Below are positions 35,705-49,981 of a stretch of 64,000 nt of DNA, piece after piece. A program made the position numbers and the translations under genes. This stretch comes from Flaccisagitta enflata (lineage: Eukaryota; Chaetognatha; Sagittoidea; Aphragmophora). The stretch covers positions 57,350,001 through 57,414,000 of the forward strand of contig OZ231126.1 in assembly GCA_965153355.1 (NCBI GenBank). The letters run 5' to 3'. The first letter of the stretch is position 1. Each line of letters opens with the position of its first letter. Below the pieces are notes generated by a model. That model was not told the DNA's origin. It ran no database searches and saw nothing but the letters and a program-made list of their open reading frames with translations.

Positions 35705-35913
35705 AGTCGCGTGCTACGCGACTCTATACCCCGCTTTGTCCGTCGGTCGGTCGGTCGGTCGGTTGGTCGGTCGGTTGGTTGGTCGGTCCCCATTTTACTT
35801 TTTTTATGTTTTTGCGGTCTTTGGCCTCACTGCTCCTTGCCAAATGCTTTAGTAACTCAAATACTGCCCCTGCCCACCCGCACGCGACTGAGGTAGCCGT
35901 GTATCCGGCCTTG
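35705..35913 (-). mobile_element. H-family element, block B copy of 19885-20089
   Basis: Same termini and interior as its block A partner, with one extra GGTC unit. Confidence 0.92.
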
Positions 35914-37057
35914 TTTCTTATCACTGCACTGACATTTATACTCGTTCTTTTCATTCATTAGTCCACAGAACAATTCAAGCACATTAAATTTGTCTTTGTA
36001 TGATATTTTACAGAATCGTTAAATCCCGCAATAACGAATTCCAAGGGACTAACAAATCTTATCTGTTATAGGTGGAAATCTGTTATTGCCATTTTAGGAA
36101 ATCAAAAGATATGGCACGAGAGCACAAAGTCTGGTATAGCGAGGTGTAGCTGTATAATGTACAGTGTGTACGATTTCGTCGGCGAATCATTCAATCGCTT
36201 TTTTACTGCCAATTTGATTTTATGATAATATTGAGACTCTGTCTACAGAAGACGTCATTGTATGAATTGAGAATATTGACGACGCATTATCGGCCATCAG
36301 AGGCATTTGTTTGTCTACCTCACATAATATTGAGTGGTAAAAGCACACACACAAAAAATTCTAGATTGACGATAATCGATTATAAAAAAAGGGAGGAAAT
36401 TTGAAATAAAAACATGTTTTTTTTTTTTTTTTTTGCTAAATGGAGCTGCCATGTATGTAAACTTTGAACCAATTTGCTCGTGTGTTTTTTTCTCACATTA
36501 TCGCAATCTCGGACTTTTTTTCTGCCTTATCTAAATTGCACCTTTGCATGACCGTCACAGACACAGACTTATACACACCCAAAAGTCTTTTTCTTTTTTT
36601 TCTTTTTTTTGACGCACACACTCTTTCGCCTTATCAGTATTTATTGCCCACCAATATAATATCCGCGTACTTGTTAATCTATTAGCAGTTTAAGTACACT
36701 TTACTCCCCTCGTTTACACGGACGTCCTCTTATAAGGTGCCATGCTATAAATTCGGGAGAAAAAAAAGGAAGAAAAATGTAAGCCACCACCAGGTCATGA
36801 GATAAGACAATTAACAAGGCCAATCTTTTTTCGCTGATTTGGGCAAATTCCTTTCTAATTGAAGGCGGAATTCACATGTCACTTAGTCACATGTTACATG
36901 TCACATGTCACTTTGTCACTTTGTCACATGTCACTTTGTCACTTTGTCACATGTCTTTTTGTCTGTTCTCTCCGTGCCTTTTTAGTAGTTTTTGAAGGTC
37001 GTAAAAAGTTTGGCAGGCTTTTCACAGATTAGTTTTTTAAACTCTTTCGCATTTTTT

Positions 37058-37266
37058 GTCGCTTGCTAAGCGACTCTATAAGAGGGTGTGTCCCTTGGTA
37101 GGTAGGTATGTGGGTAGGTAGGTAGGAAGCGAAATGGCGAAATGGCGATTTTCGAGCATCACGGCCCCTGCCCAGCCACATTACAGCCCGCGCCCATCCA
37201 AATACTGCCCCTGCCCATCCGCAATAGTGCCTCGCCCCCCCCCCCTTTTGGCCGTGAATCCGACCT
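37058..37266 (-). mobile_element. Divergent H-family element, block B copy of 21642-21845
   Basis: Hairpin GTCGCTTGCTAAGCGACT and GGTA core as in block A, with a short duplication AAATGGCG. Confidence 0.65.
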
Positions 37267-38217
37267 TTTTGTCATCTTTAATGTTTAAGAGTTCTGACGC
37301 ATGCGGCGTTGTTCTCATGAACTAGTTTCTGTAGGCAGGAGCAGCTCTAAGGATTGATCGCACCATCAGTGGCAAGCTGAAACAAAAAAGGGAAAGGTTT
37401 CTTGACAACATGAGTAACATGACCGGACAGCTCAGATAAAAGAATTGCTAACAAGATAGATGACTTAAGTTCGATCTTCTGGCAACAATGTAGCTTTGAT
37501 CGGTAAAATTGAGCTGCTTGAAAACTCGTTCCATTGTTTCATAAATGAATACTAAATAGCCATGTAAGACGCAGATATGCCATTCTACAAAATAGATGTT
37601 ATCATGTATAAAATGACAATGCACCGCCGGTCAATGTATAACATTTATCTTGAAATTTGAACTTTGGATTTAAAAATTTTGTTATGACGCAAAACATGCT
37701 CGAAACATTCGAGAGCTGCCTATTTTCTTTTTCCCTCTTCTTTTCAGTTGCTCTCTTTATGTTGCTATGTAGGTCGATCAGTCCAACCACAACGTTCATA
37801 AGACGCATGTCACGGCATGTGGTTTTCTTACTACAGTATCTTACTTGTCCAGCCGCAGGGTACCATGACGAACTATGTAGGGTTGTCCTGGACTTGAGTT
37901 CCGAGAAATTGTTGTCTGTGATCGTAATCATAATCGTCAACGACATTGCCTTTGTCGTGGGTATCAGTGTTATCGTCTTCGGCATGGCATCGTCATCGAC
38001 ATCCTCATCGTCGTTGTCAGCATCGTCGTCGACATCCTCGTCGTGGTCGTCGTCATCATCTGATCTTCTTCTATTTTAGAATCAATTTGTCCAGTTTTCT
38101 GTTAACTCTCCGCACGCAAAAACGTGCTCCCGAATGCTGGAAAGCCAAAAAACCGATGATGAAGAAAACGATGTTTATGCTGGTGATGATGTGAACTCTC
38201 TGTCTGTCTGTCTGTCT

Positions 38218-38222
38218 CTTTC

Positions 38223-38281
<59 letters not shown>

Positions 38282-38476
38282 GTCTGTCGTCTGTCTGTCT
38301 GTCTGTCTGTCTGTCTTTCGTTCTTTTTTTCTTTCTTAGACTTAGACATTCAGGGCCCGGGTTTGGTCCTCCCCGACCATAACGCATATTGTCTTATTTA
38401 ACCACTGTTCATGTTGGGAAATAAACTTGTTTGATTTCCGCTGATTTGTTCTTCTTCTTTCTTCTTTTCTTTTCTT

Positions 38477-38535
<59 letters not shown>
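38218..38535. repeat. (TTTC)n, (TCTG)n and (TC)n microsatellites
   Basis: TTTC at 38221-38280, TCTG at 38281-38316 and TC at 38482-38535, with about 160 bp of unique sequence between the last two that is absent from block A. Confidence 0.92.
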
Positions 38536-38538
<3 letters not shown>

Positions 38539-39474
38539 CTTTAAGATAGGGCGAATACGCGTATAAACGTTCCCGTAGACATACCGTGAGATCGTTAGAG
38601 TCACATGCGTACCTATGCAGAAATAATCATCAGTCACCACCCCTTAACACCGTGCTGCCTAGCTGTGATACGTAGGAAAAAATGACACAGCATAGCGACC
38701 TATTCTGGAGTGTTATATACACCTAGACGGATGTCCCTATGCGTGAGACCAAAAATTCTGTTTGGATTTTGACGAGAAAACGCCGTAAAATGGGCATTTT
38801 TCAACATTTTTTGTGTATGAAGAGCTAAAGAATTGCCAATCTAGTCAGAAAATGGCCAAACATTAATGATATGGCACTGATACACGATAAAGCAAAAATT
38901 TGGGTCATGCCAAAATCAACTGGTATAATTTTTTGCCGTTAAATGCCGTCAAGATGGCATTTTTAAGCATTTTTGGGTGTTACTCACTCGTAGAGCACGA
39001 CAGTAACTTGAAAACTGCCAGGAAAAGTGTATTTGAGCCTAAAACAAACAAATTACAAATTTTCCTAACAGTGTTGCAATATTGTCCCGTCAAAGTACAG
39101 TGGACCACCGCTAGAGTGCAACCGCTAATAAGGCATGCCCGCCTATAAGGCATCTAACTTACAATCCCTTGAAAGATTTTTTAGTTATTTCTATGTTGGC
39201 GTAGAGCACGACAGTAACTTGAAAACTGCCAGAAAAAGTGTATTAGAGCCTAAAACAAACGTTTTATAAAGTTTCTCAACAGTGTTGCAATATTGTCCCG
39301 TCAAAGCACCGTAAAAGGTTGTGAAATGCCATTAGGGTAGCATTTGTGGCATTTTTTTGGGTATTTAGGCCCATGCAACTCCTCTGTTTGTGTTGCATTT
39401 ACGGTGCTTGTGTGCGTGCGTGTATGCGTTTACGTGTGTGCGTTATGTGTGTGTGTGTGCATATGTGTGTGCAC

Positions 39475-39477
<3 letters not shown>

Positions 39478-39515
<38 letters not shown>
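39478..39515. repeat. (GT)n microsatellite
   Basis: Short GT tract after a GTGTGCGT-rich region. Confidence 0.9.
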
Positions 39516-39522
<7 letters not shown>

Positions 39523-39685
39523 TTGAGAATTTGCTCGTGAACATGCCGTGGGAGCAATGCAAGAACGAGCCTCGGAATGCTTCATTTTGATCGAGAGTTC
39601 CGTACTACTATCAAACATGACTCGTTTTTAATTCTGGTTTCGAAACTTAGTTAACTCAGCAAAGTATAAGTATAAGTAGCTAAAC

Positions 39686-40070
<385 letters not shown>

Positions 40071-41522
40071 GATGATATTGACCTAACTGTCTCATTTACT
40101 ACCCTGAAAAGTGTCAGATATTCCATTTTTACGGGATTTTCTGGCCTTCCAATATCATTTTTACAACTTGAAATTGTTCTGAATCGCTTAAAATATCTGG
40201 ATGAATGTATTTTGGCGCCAACTCATCGTGGTTTTACTGATTTCTGACCAGCGGAGCAGTTGCACGAGCGTTAACGCTGTAAAAAAAGCTTAAAATGCCA
40301 TTTTAACGGCATTTAACGACTTTTTATGGAATTTTGATGAGGCCAAATTGTAACGCTGTGTTGAGAAACTTTGATACATGTTTGTCTTAGCACCTATTAC
40401 CCTTTTTCTGGCATTTTTGAAGCTACTGTCCTGCGATAAAAGAGAGTAACTTCCAAAAAATGCTTGAAAATGCCAGTTTAACGGCATTTTTCGGCTTAAA
40501 ATGATATCAAATGATGGCGGCTTGGCCTAAATTTTTGCGTGATTGTGTCTCAGTGCCATATCAAAATGTTTGATCATTTCCTGACTAGCTTGGCTAGTTC
40601 TTAGCTCATTATACTAAAAAAATGGTGAAAAATGCCTATTTTATGGCATTTTACACCTTTTAACAGTGTTTTCTCGTAAAAATCCAAACAGAATTTTTGG
40701 TCTCACGCATGGGGACATCTGTCTAGTTGTATTTAACACTCCAGAATAGGTGGCTATGCTGTGTCATTTTTTCCTACTTATCACAGCTAGGCAGCACGGT
40801 GTTAAATTACATTTGCTTCCTCTTTTATTCCTCGGCCTCTTCCTCCGCCACATCCTCTTCCTCCTCCTCCTCCTCCCCCTCCCCTTTCCTCTTCGCTTTG
40901 TTTTCTTTCATCTTCTTTTTTCTGCTCTCTGTGTCGTTAATGAAAACCAACGCCATCTTTTTTTTTCACAGATTGTCCCTCACAAATTTATAAGACGGTC
41001 AGTCCATCGGTCAGTCCATCCATCCAACCATCCATCGATCCTCCCATCAGTATTTCATTATTTCCCTAACACCTCCAGAACAAGCAATATTTTCTGCGCT
41101 TTTTGACCATGGTACAAACAGTGGAGCACTGCTAGAGCGCACCCGCTAATAAGGCAGGCTCGCCCATATGGGATGCAACTTACTATGCCTTGAGAGATTT
41201 TGTAGTTATTTCTGTATTGGCGATAAGGCAGCTTTTTAAACCTGATGTAAAGCATAATTTTGATCAGTCATGCGCTCTGTTGGTTAGTCTGTTCAAATAT
41301 CCTTACATAAATTATCGTCATTGACTATAGAAGCATCCTCTTCAAAGTTTTCATGAGCAATTGCTTTTCCACCTGATTGTTGAACATTTGTTAAATGTAG
41401 AGGACGCCTCGTTGCTCTACCGGGTTTGCTTTTCTCTCATTCTGCTCCCTCTTCTGGTGGTTGAATTTGGTCCCGAAAATTCTCCGTCGCGTATTTTTCA
41501 TTTTCCAGACAAAAGAGACGCG

Positions 41523-41629
<107 letters not shown>

Positions 41630-41826
41630 AAGAGATAATGAGACAAAGAAAAACGCCAGACGTCTCTCGAGTCTGGAGCGTCTGTCAACCAAAAAACCTA
41701 CGCCATTTTTTCCGCTCCCTCTTTTCCTCCTATTCCTTGATTTTATGTGTTTATTTTTCTTGGGGGAGGGGGGGGGGAATGTGATATCATTTCGGCCTAT
41801 TTTTTGTTAATGTTGTAATGCTTGTA

Positions 41827-41828
<2 letters not shown>

Positions 41829-41918
<90 letters not shown>

Positions 41919-41928
41919 CGTTGTTGTT
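41829..41928. repeat. (TTG)n microsatellite
   Basis: About 33 units; allele of 24384-24505. Confidence 0.95.
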
Positions 41929-42689
41929 GCAACTGATCCGATCCGATCGCCATCTGTTTTTGTTGATTTTATGCTCATAAATCTCATGCTGTCACCTTCT
42001 CCACCTTTCCACCATCACCTCTTCTTTACTTCTTCATGACCCCCCCCCTCCCTCCCCCATCATCTTCCTCAACGCGTGGTCTACCCCCAACATCCTCCTT
42101 CTATATTGAATGTCGCCCCTCATTTTGTGTACTTAACGTCATCATCGATTAGGATCAACTGGCGTAAAAATGCAGTGACACAGACGTAACTCTGTCTACG
42201 TGCGCGCAGACGCTTCTGTTCGCGCCAATGAATCTTTGGATTAGTTGTTGTACTTGCTAGTTTGTTTAGATTATTGTTTCCCTTATGGTATTTCTATTTG
42301 TTTGTTTGTCTGTTTGTTTGCTTACTTATGTCAATGTGTTGCTTGTGCGTGTACGTGTGCGTGTGCTTGTGAGAGGGTACTTTAGTGCACTGTACATCTG
42401 TCTCTCTGTCTGTAACCAAGCTTTTTTTTATCTGACTTAACTGTCTGCCAATCACTGTATCTACCTGTTCGTGTCTGTTTATCTCTCACTATTCCGATTG
42501 GCCCCTTGAAACAGAGCTGAAGAAAAAGAGAGCCATGATTTCCCATGAGTCGTAATATTACGGCGATGTCATAAATTCACAATGATATTATCGATATCAT
42601 ATTATATCATTAACGTTAAAGACAATGAAAATGTTCTTGGCGCCAGAAATTGATCAATCTTAGCTCCGCCTCGAGAGACGTACTTGACG

Positions 42690-42788
<99 letters not shown>

Positions 42789-42800
42789 TTGTTGTTATGG
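42690..42800. repeat. (TTG)n microsatellite
   Basis: About 36 units; allele of 25308-25412. Confidence 0.95.
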
Positions 42801-43015
42801 TTTTTGTTGAAAATTGGTTGTTCCGTTGGCAACCTCTGGCTCTGGTTTCTACCTCATTATCTACAACATCCTTTGTCACGCCCACTGTCTCTTCCTCCAG
42901 GACTTGGACCCAGTCTCTCTCTCATCCTCTCTCTCTCATCCTCTCTCTCTCATCCTCTCTCTCTCTCTGCATCTCTCTCTAGACAACGATTCCAATTCGC
43001 AAAGAAGAGGATGAC

Positions 43016-46000
43016 TGGGTGCTTCACATAGCAAAAGTTGGGAGTATCCCTTCACCCTACTTGAGTAATGTGGGGGAGCAAAAATCATGAAGATGACTAT
43101 TTTTTTTTTCAAAATTCCTTCATCTTCCGTTTTTGTTTTGACAGCTGGGTAAAGATAAAGTTGGTGACTTTAACAACCCCTGTTGTGAAGTTACCGACTT
43201 TGCTGACTCTAAAGCTGTCATAAAAAGTTGGTGGTACTGGAATATCAATCCATTTTTTATCTTTATATTCTTCCAAAAAATCTTGAACCCCTCTTGTTTT
43301 TGTCTGCAAACACATTACTAAAGATGGAAAAATCAGAGGCAAATATTTTTGGTCACCCATCTATATAAAATCAGACAATATATGTAAGGATTTCATAGTC
43401 AAAAGATTTGGACCAAATGACATTTCTTTGTTTTTCTCAAAATACGTCATCATTGATTTTCACCATTTTTTCCTCAAAACCATCCATAATGGTGACAATG
43501 ACAAAACTAAAAAGAATTGGGATACTACTCCTCTAAACTGGTACAAAATTGCAAACATTTTTTGTGTTAAAGTTGGTGATTTTAACAACTTCACTGATTT
43601 CACTGATGTTGCTGATTTCACCAACTTTAGAGCACTTTCTGAGCCTTGCCATTCTAATGGTTGTAAAGTTGTTGATTTTAACAACTTGTTTTGGTTGTGA
43701 AGTCGCTGAATTTAGCAACTTTTCCAGGCTTTGTTTGCCATTTAGATTTAAACTGCTAGAAACCTTTTTACACATGGCACTGTATTAGAGAATGGAAATC
43801 TTTTTAGATGCCATTCTTTTTTTTTCTGCCTATAACCGCCTTGACCCACAATGCAACAAGGAAGACTTTAAAAGCCCTAAAACTGACTTGATTCTCTTTT
43901 TTTAAATATACAGGTGATTATTTTTAGTTGAACAGTGGGTTTTTGTGTCACATGCTTTATTTATACATAAATGATCATCATTAATGGAATCTGCTGGTTG
44001 TGTAAGGCTTTTTTCTTTCAAAAATGCTATACTACACTTACAGGTGGTTTTACGTGTTCTGAAACTCCTCAAACAGCAGAAACCAGTTCCATCATTCCTA
44101 AAAATGATGAGCAACAATAACCTAGAATCGTCATTATAATAGTAAGGATACCGTCATGTGAGACCCTGGCCTACACTCATGGTGTTTTGGCAGCAGCCCT
44201 GAAGAGATCAATGACTTATGCTTTGACATATATGGGGAATTTTCTCCTTTTTGGGCAGCGGCCCCAAAGGGCCGATGTCCTGTAGGACACAGGCGTGACT
44301 TCCCAGACGCCCGCCCGTCCGTCCGCTCCGTCCGACTGCCCGTCTGTCCATCCGTCCGGGCTCATCCTCGTCCGTCCCCCCTTGCTAAAGCTGAGCCTCA
44401 ATTTCCATTGAATAACATGGAAAATTGAAGAAATGTGCAAAATTCTATTGAATAACATAGAAAATTGACAAAAATGCAAAATGCGAGATTCCCATTAGAA
44501 CAATATGAAATTTATCATAGTTAAAAATACGTGAAATCTCCTACTAAATAACATGGAAAATTGATAGAATTATAAAATAAATGCAGAATTCAGATCCGAT
44601 AGCATGGAAAATAGACAAAATAATGAAAAACATGGAAATAGCCTCAAAGCCCAAAAGCGCCTTCTCAAGATGTCTGGAAATTCACCCCCAGAAGTCCAGA
44701 TGACATCGTGCCCTCAGCCGCTTTTGCCCTGCTCTCACCTCACTTTTTCTCAGCTGATCACCTGGGGCCGGGCATCGGGTACCGCTGACCATGTGCGATC
44801 CTTGGATGACTAGTTCTCCATCTCCTACATCCCCCAAGACTTTAAAAGCCCCAAAACTGTCTTGATACTCTTTTTTGAATATACAGGTGATAATCTTTTT
44901 TAATTGAACAGTGGGTTTTTGAGTCATTTACTTCAATTATACATGTAAGATCATGTAATCGCCTTTTTTTGGGCAGCAGCCCCAAAGAGGCCAATGAACT
45001 ATGCTTTCACACATAGGGCAAATTTCTCCTCCTCCTTCTCCTCAATCCGCCCCCCTATCACGGCTCCCACTTCTGCCTTGAGGCTCCCATTCCAACCCTG
45101 CCACATCCGATCCCCCAGCTTTTTAGTCTAATTTAAGCCCTTTAAGACTCCACCCAAAAGACAAAGCTCTGGAGCTCTGAAGCCCCCAATCCCCAAGCTC
45201 CTTGACTTCAAATTTCAGCCTTGGAGTGCTCAAGTCCCATTATCATAGCTCTCAAACCCCAGCCTTGAGGCTCAAAGCCTGACTTAAGGCTCAAATCCAG
45301 CCCAGCATGTTATTGGTTTCCTTTTCAGGCCGCTGTCCCTTCTCATTTCCCCATATCTAAAATATACTAACTTAAATATAACGCTGAGCATCTTACGCTT
45401 AAACAATTTCATTATTACTACACAGGGTGAGTCTACTTGAATGAATTTGTTCTGAAACTCCTCCAAGAGAAGGAACATGTTGATACAGTTTACACTGTTG
45501 TAGTAGTTGTGCCATGTTTGTTGCTGGTTGACTGGTTTTACAACGCGAGGAAATGAAAAAGCAAAAAATTCAAATGGAAAGTGATTAATTTTGTGTTTTT
45601 TTCCAGATCCACTTCATCAGGCTAATGAATGTCTCTCTCTGTTTTTGCTTTGTCATTAGCCTGATGAAGTGTATCTGGAAAAGAACATATAATAAATTGC
45701 TTTCCATTTCCATTCCTCACTTTTTCATTTCCTCACATTGTAGGACTAGTCAAAAAGCAATAAATATGGCAATAGGAGGAACTACCAGTACCATCATTTA
45801 TCAAAATAATGAGTGACTTTAACTAAAAATTCACCTAGGAAGAAGAGTGAAAGCCCATGTTGAACCAACGGGGTACCATGGATTATCCATTGCCCTCAAT
45901 AAATTAGCACCGCCACCCCTTTCAAATAAATTGAGCTACAAACCACAACTTGGGTTTATTCTAAAAAGTAGCTGCAGATCTTTTGAATGAGCCCAAGTTT

Positions 46001-49000
46001 AAGTCTGTAGCTTTTTATGTTTAGGAGCAGTATGCTCCAAAAGTAAATGCTATCTCAACAACAAAAGTTTCTTTTTTTCCAAGAAATTTGTTGGCTCATG
46101 CTATGGATAAAGCATGGGCCAAACCTCAAGAAATTGCGGTAAAAGTGATTTTTCCAGATTAATTCTAGCGGTTTTGGAAATCTGATGTGCATGGTCCCTA
46201 CATGGCCCCCAAGAACTCCAAAACAGCCAAAAACTTTGAAAATTGGAAAAAAGTTCCTTTTTGGCAGCAACTTTTCTTAATTTGTGCCACCACCCTTTTC
46301 ATCTGCAGGAGGGTGGCGGCGCCAATTAACAGAGAGAGACATTCATTGGCCTGATAAAGTGGATCAGGAAAAAACACAAAATTAATCGCTTTCCATTTGA
46401 ACTTTTTGCTTTTTCATTTCCTCGCTTTGTAAAACCAGTCAAACAGCAACAAACATGGCACAACTACTACAACGGTGTAAACTGTAACAACATGTTCCTT
46501 CTCTTGGAGGAGTTTCAGAATAAATTCATTCAAGTTGACTCACCCTGTGTAGTAATAATGAAATTGTCGCAAAAGCGTCAGATGCTCAGCGGTACCTGTT
46601 GCCCCTAAGTTAGTGTATGAAAGTTGGACAACATTACTACTCCACACTATATAAAGGACAAGAGCCTTTGGAGTATGTTAGATATGGAAATGAGAGGGAC
46701 AGCGGCCCTGAAGAAGCCAATAACCTATGCTGGGCTAGGATTTGAGCCTTAAAGCCAGGCTTTAGGCCTCAAGGCTGGGGTTTGAGCTATGATAATGGGA
46801 CTTGAGCCTCAAGGCTGAAATTTGAGTCAAGAGGCCAGGATTGGGGCCTCCAGAGCTCCAGAGCTTTGTCTTTTGGGTTGGAGTCTTAAGGCTTAAATTG
46901 GAGCCTAAAAGCTGGGATCGGATGCTTGAAGTTGGAATGGGAGCCTCAAGGCAGGAGTGGGAGCCGTGATGGGGGGGCGGATTGAGGAGAAGGAGGAGGA
47001 GAAATTTGCCCTATGTGTGAAAGCATAGTTCATTGGCCTCTTTGGGGCTGCTGCCCAAAAAAAGGCGCTTACATGCAGGCCTGATTTTAGTGATTTTTTT
47101 CACTGAGCCAGTTGGGCTCGCTCCCCACAATTTGACAGAGCCCGAGAGGAAAACCATTAGCCCGGTTTAAATGTTATACCAAATGTTGCAATAATGTCAG
47201 CCTAGATTTGCAAAAGTAGCCAATGAGTATATGACATGATGATAAGATAATCACTACAAAGTTCATTCAGTTCATGAAAAAATCTAAAACGACTCAAAAC
47301 TTGATGATTTTTCATATATTTCACTCAATCAGCTTGAGCACTTTGAATCCATCCCATCATTGACTGAGAGCCAGCCGGGCTCAAAGCTTGCAAAACATGA
47401 GAGCCCGAGAGCAAAATAGAGAGCATCGGGCTCGCGGGCTCGCTCTAAAATCAGGCCTGCTTACATGATCTTACATGTATAAATGAAGTAAATGACTCAA
47501 AAACCCACTGTTCAATTAAAAAAGATTATCATCTGTATATTCAAAAAAGAGTATCAAGACAGTTTTGGGGCTTTTAATGTCTTGGGGGGATGTAGGAGAA
47601 GGAGAAAAAGGAGAAAATTCCCCATATATGTGAAAGCATAAGTCATTGATCTTTTCAGGGCTGCTGCCAAAAAACCATGAGTGTAGGCCAGGGTCTCACA
47701 TGACGGTATCCTTATTATTATAATGACGATTCTAAGTTATTGTTGCTCATCATTTTTAGGAATGATGGAACTGGTTTCTGCTGTTTGAGGGGTGTCAGAA
47801 CACGTAAAACCACCTGTAAGTGTAGTATAGCATTTTTGAAAGAAAAAAGCCTAACACAACCAGCAGATTCCATTAATGATGATCATTTATGTATAAATAA
47901 AGCATGTGACACAAAAACCCACTGTTCAACTAAAAATAATCACCTGTATGTTTAAAAAAAAGTCAGTTTTGGGCCTTTTAAAGTCTTCCTTGTTGTATTG
48001 TGGGTCAAGGCGGTTATAGGCAGAAAAAAAAAAGAATGGCATCTAAAAAGATTTCCATTCTCTAATACAGTGCCACGTGTAAAAAGGTTTCTAGCAGTTT
48101 AATATTTAAATGGCAAACAAAGCCTGGAAAAGGCAGCAACTTCACAACCAAAACAAGTTGTTAAAATCAACAACTTTAAAACCATTAGAATGGCAAGGCT
48201 CAAAAAGTGCTTTAAAGTTGGTGAAATCAGCAACATCAGTGAAATCAGTGAAGTTGTTAAAATCACCAACTTTAACACAAAAAATGTTTTTTGCCATTTT
48301 GTGCCAGTTTAAGAGGAGTAGTATCCCAATTCTTTTTAGTTTTATCATTGTCACCATTATGGGTGGTTTTGAGGAAAAAATGGTGAAAATCAATGATGAC
48401 GTATTTTGAGAAAAACAAAGAAATGTCATTTGGTCCAAATCTTTTGACCATGAAATCCTTACATATATTGTCTGATTTTGTATAGATGGGTGACCAAAAA
48501 TATTTGCCTCTGATTTTTCCATCTTTAGTAATGTGTTTGCTGACAAAAACAAGAGGGGTTCAAGATTTTTTGGAAGAAGATAAAGAAAAAAAATGGATTG
48601 ATATTCCAGTACCACCCACTTTTTATGACAGCTTTAGAGTCAGCAAAGTCGGTAACTTCACAACAGGGGTTGGTAAAGTCACCAACTTCATCTTTACCCA
48701 GCTGTTTGACCTTAAAGTTCCTACAGATTTCCCCAGATTCAGCAAAATCCTGTGTAGTTTTGTTAAAAAAGGACAATTATTAGTTTTAAAAAGTCATGAT
48801 GTTTGTAAAAATAAACTTAGATTTAATACTATAAGCTATGAAAGAGCTCATGAAAAAGCAGATTAACAATTTTTTGAAGAGTAAAAATTTGTAAAAGTTA
48901 ATTCAAAAGAATGTCAGCATATTGTTTTATCCCACTGCATTATGCAAATTAGGTCCTCAAAAATAATTTTCTAAAAAACGGAAGATGAACAATTTTTTAT

Positions 49001-49094
49001 AAAACGAAAATGGTAAAGGTCCTAAATTTGACCACTCCACAAAAGGTAAAGAGGGTGAAAAGAAGTAACCACCTTTTGCTATGTGAAGCACACA
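43016..49094. mobile_element. Giant foldback element with 11-bp target duplication, 6.1 kb
   Basis: The left end TGGGTGCTTCACATAGCAAA and the inverted right end TGTGTGCTTCACATAGCAAA differ at one base. Arms of about 2.6 and 2.8 kb (43016-45630 and 46320-49094) are inverted copies around a 0.7 kb centre. AAGAGGATGAC is duplicated at 43005-43015 and 49095-49105, and block A carries the site once (25697-25708). Inside each arm are family P repeats and TTGGTGATTTTAACAACTT-type internal palindromes. No transposase is visible. Long arms with a 9-11 bp duplication suggest a Foldback- or Mutator-like element, which is inference. Confidence 0.85.
45540..45755. repeat. Inner hairpin near the foldback centre
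   Basis: CCACTTCATCAGGCTAATGA at about 45608 is mirrored by TCATTAGCCTGATGAAGTG at about 45653, and the pairing continues outward with TCCAAATGGAAAG-like words. This makes a third, inverted copy of the arm segment next to the central spacer. Confidence 0.75.
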
Positions 49095-49294
49095 AAGAGG
49101 ATGACGATATTCTTGTCATCATTAGCAATTTGTAAGATTTATTAATCATTTTATATACGATTGCGTCGTATAATTGTCACCTGTTAGCTGTTTCTAAAAC
49201 TATTCCGTTTCTCTTTCCCAACCCCGTCCCCATTTCCTGATTCGTCCTCTTTCCCTCATATAACGTTTTCTCAATTAAAAGTAAAACTCTTTTT

Positions 49295-49521
49295 AGTTGC
49301 GGACACGCAACTCCATAAGAGGCTTTGTCCGTCCGTCCGTCCGTTGGTCCGTTGGTCCGTTGGTCCGTCGGTCCGTCATGGTGATCGAGTTGAAAACAAG
49401 CATTTTCGATACTTTTTGTGTATGTTTGAGTGTTGGAGGTGCGTTGGGGTGTTGATGGGGTTTGGATGCCCCTGCCAACCCGTCCGCAACGATATTGTCA
49501 ATTGTGACCCTGCGTCACTTG
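49295..49521 (-). mobile_element. H-family element (GTTGCG subtype) absent from block A, 227 bp
   Basis: Hairpin AGTTGCGGACACGCAACT, GTCC repeats, CCCGTCCGCAACG as the inverted half-copy, and distal end CCCTGCGTCACTTG (a GTGAC/GTCAC hairpin). Block A (26025-26040) has the uninterrupted CTCTTTTTCTTCGTG. The T count rises by three in the filled site. Confidence 0.88.
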
Positions 49522-49769
49522 TTTCTTCGTGTCCTCATTTCAAATTTTCGGTCGACTTTTTACACTCTTTTGAGTTTGATTGCCCTTTTTTCCGACATGC
49601 TTTTGCGTCACGGCCCAACCACTCACGATCTATTTCTTTTCCTCTTTGCTTTAACAGACCTCGCTAGATATTGCAGCGCTCATCCCCACTTCCCCCCCCC
49701 CCTCCCCAACATTCTTACACTGTTTTATCCATCTCATGTTTCGTGACTGACGTGACACTCCCTCTTTTT

Positions 49770-49925
49770 AGTCGCGTGCGACGCGACTCAACAACCCGCT
49801 TTGTCGGGCCGTCCGTCGGGCCGTCCGTCCGTCCGTCGGTCCGTCAGTCACACTTTACTTTTTTGGGGTTTTTGCAGTCTTTGGCCTTACTGCTCCTGCC
49901 CATATGATCTAGTGACCTCAAATAC
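49770..49925 (-). mobile_element. H-family element running into an assembly gap
   Basis: Begins AGTCGCGTGCGACGCGACT and continues with GTCC repeats as in 26281-26493. It is cut by the gap at 49926. Confidence 0.85.
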
Positions 49926-49981
49926 NNNNNNNNNNNNNNNNNNNNNNNNNNNNNNNNNNNNNNNNNNNNNNNNNNNNNNNN
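49926..49981. other. Assembly gap (56 N)
   Basis: A run of N. The sequences on either side are different repeat families. Confidence 0.99.

Noticed and set aside
48486-48866. 126-codon ORF (and its inverted partner at 43109-43360) as a gene in the foldback element
   Set aside because: It consists of the arm's internal repeat words (KVGNFTTG, KVTNF) and breaks at different places in the two arms; no domain is recognised.
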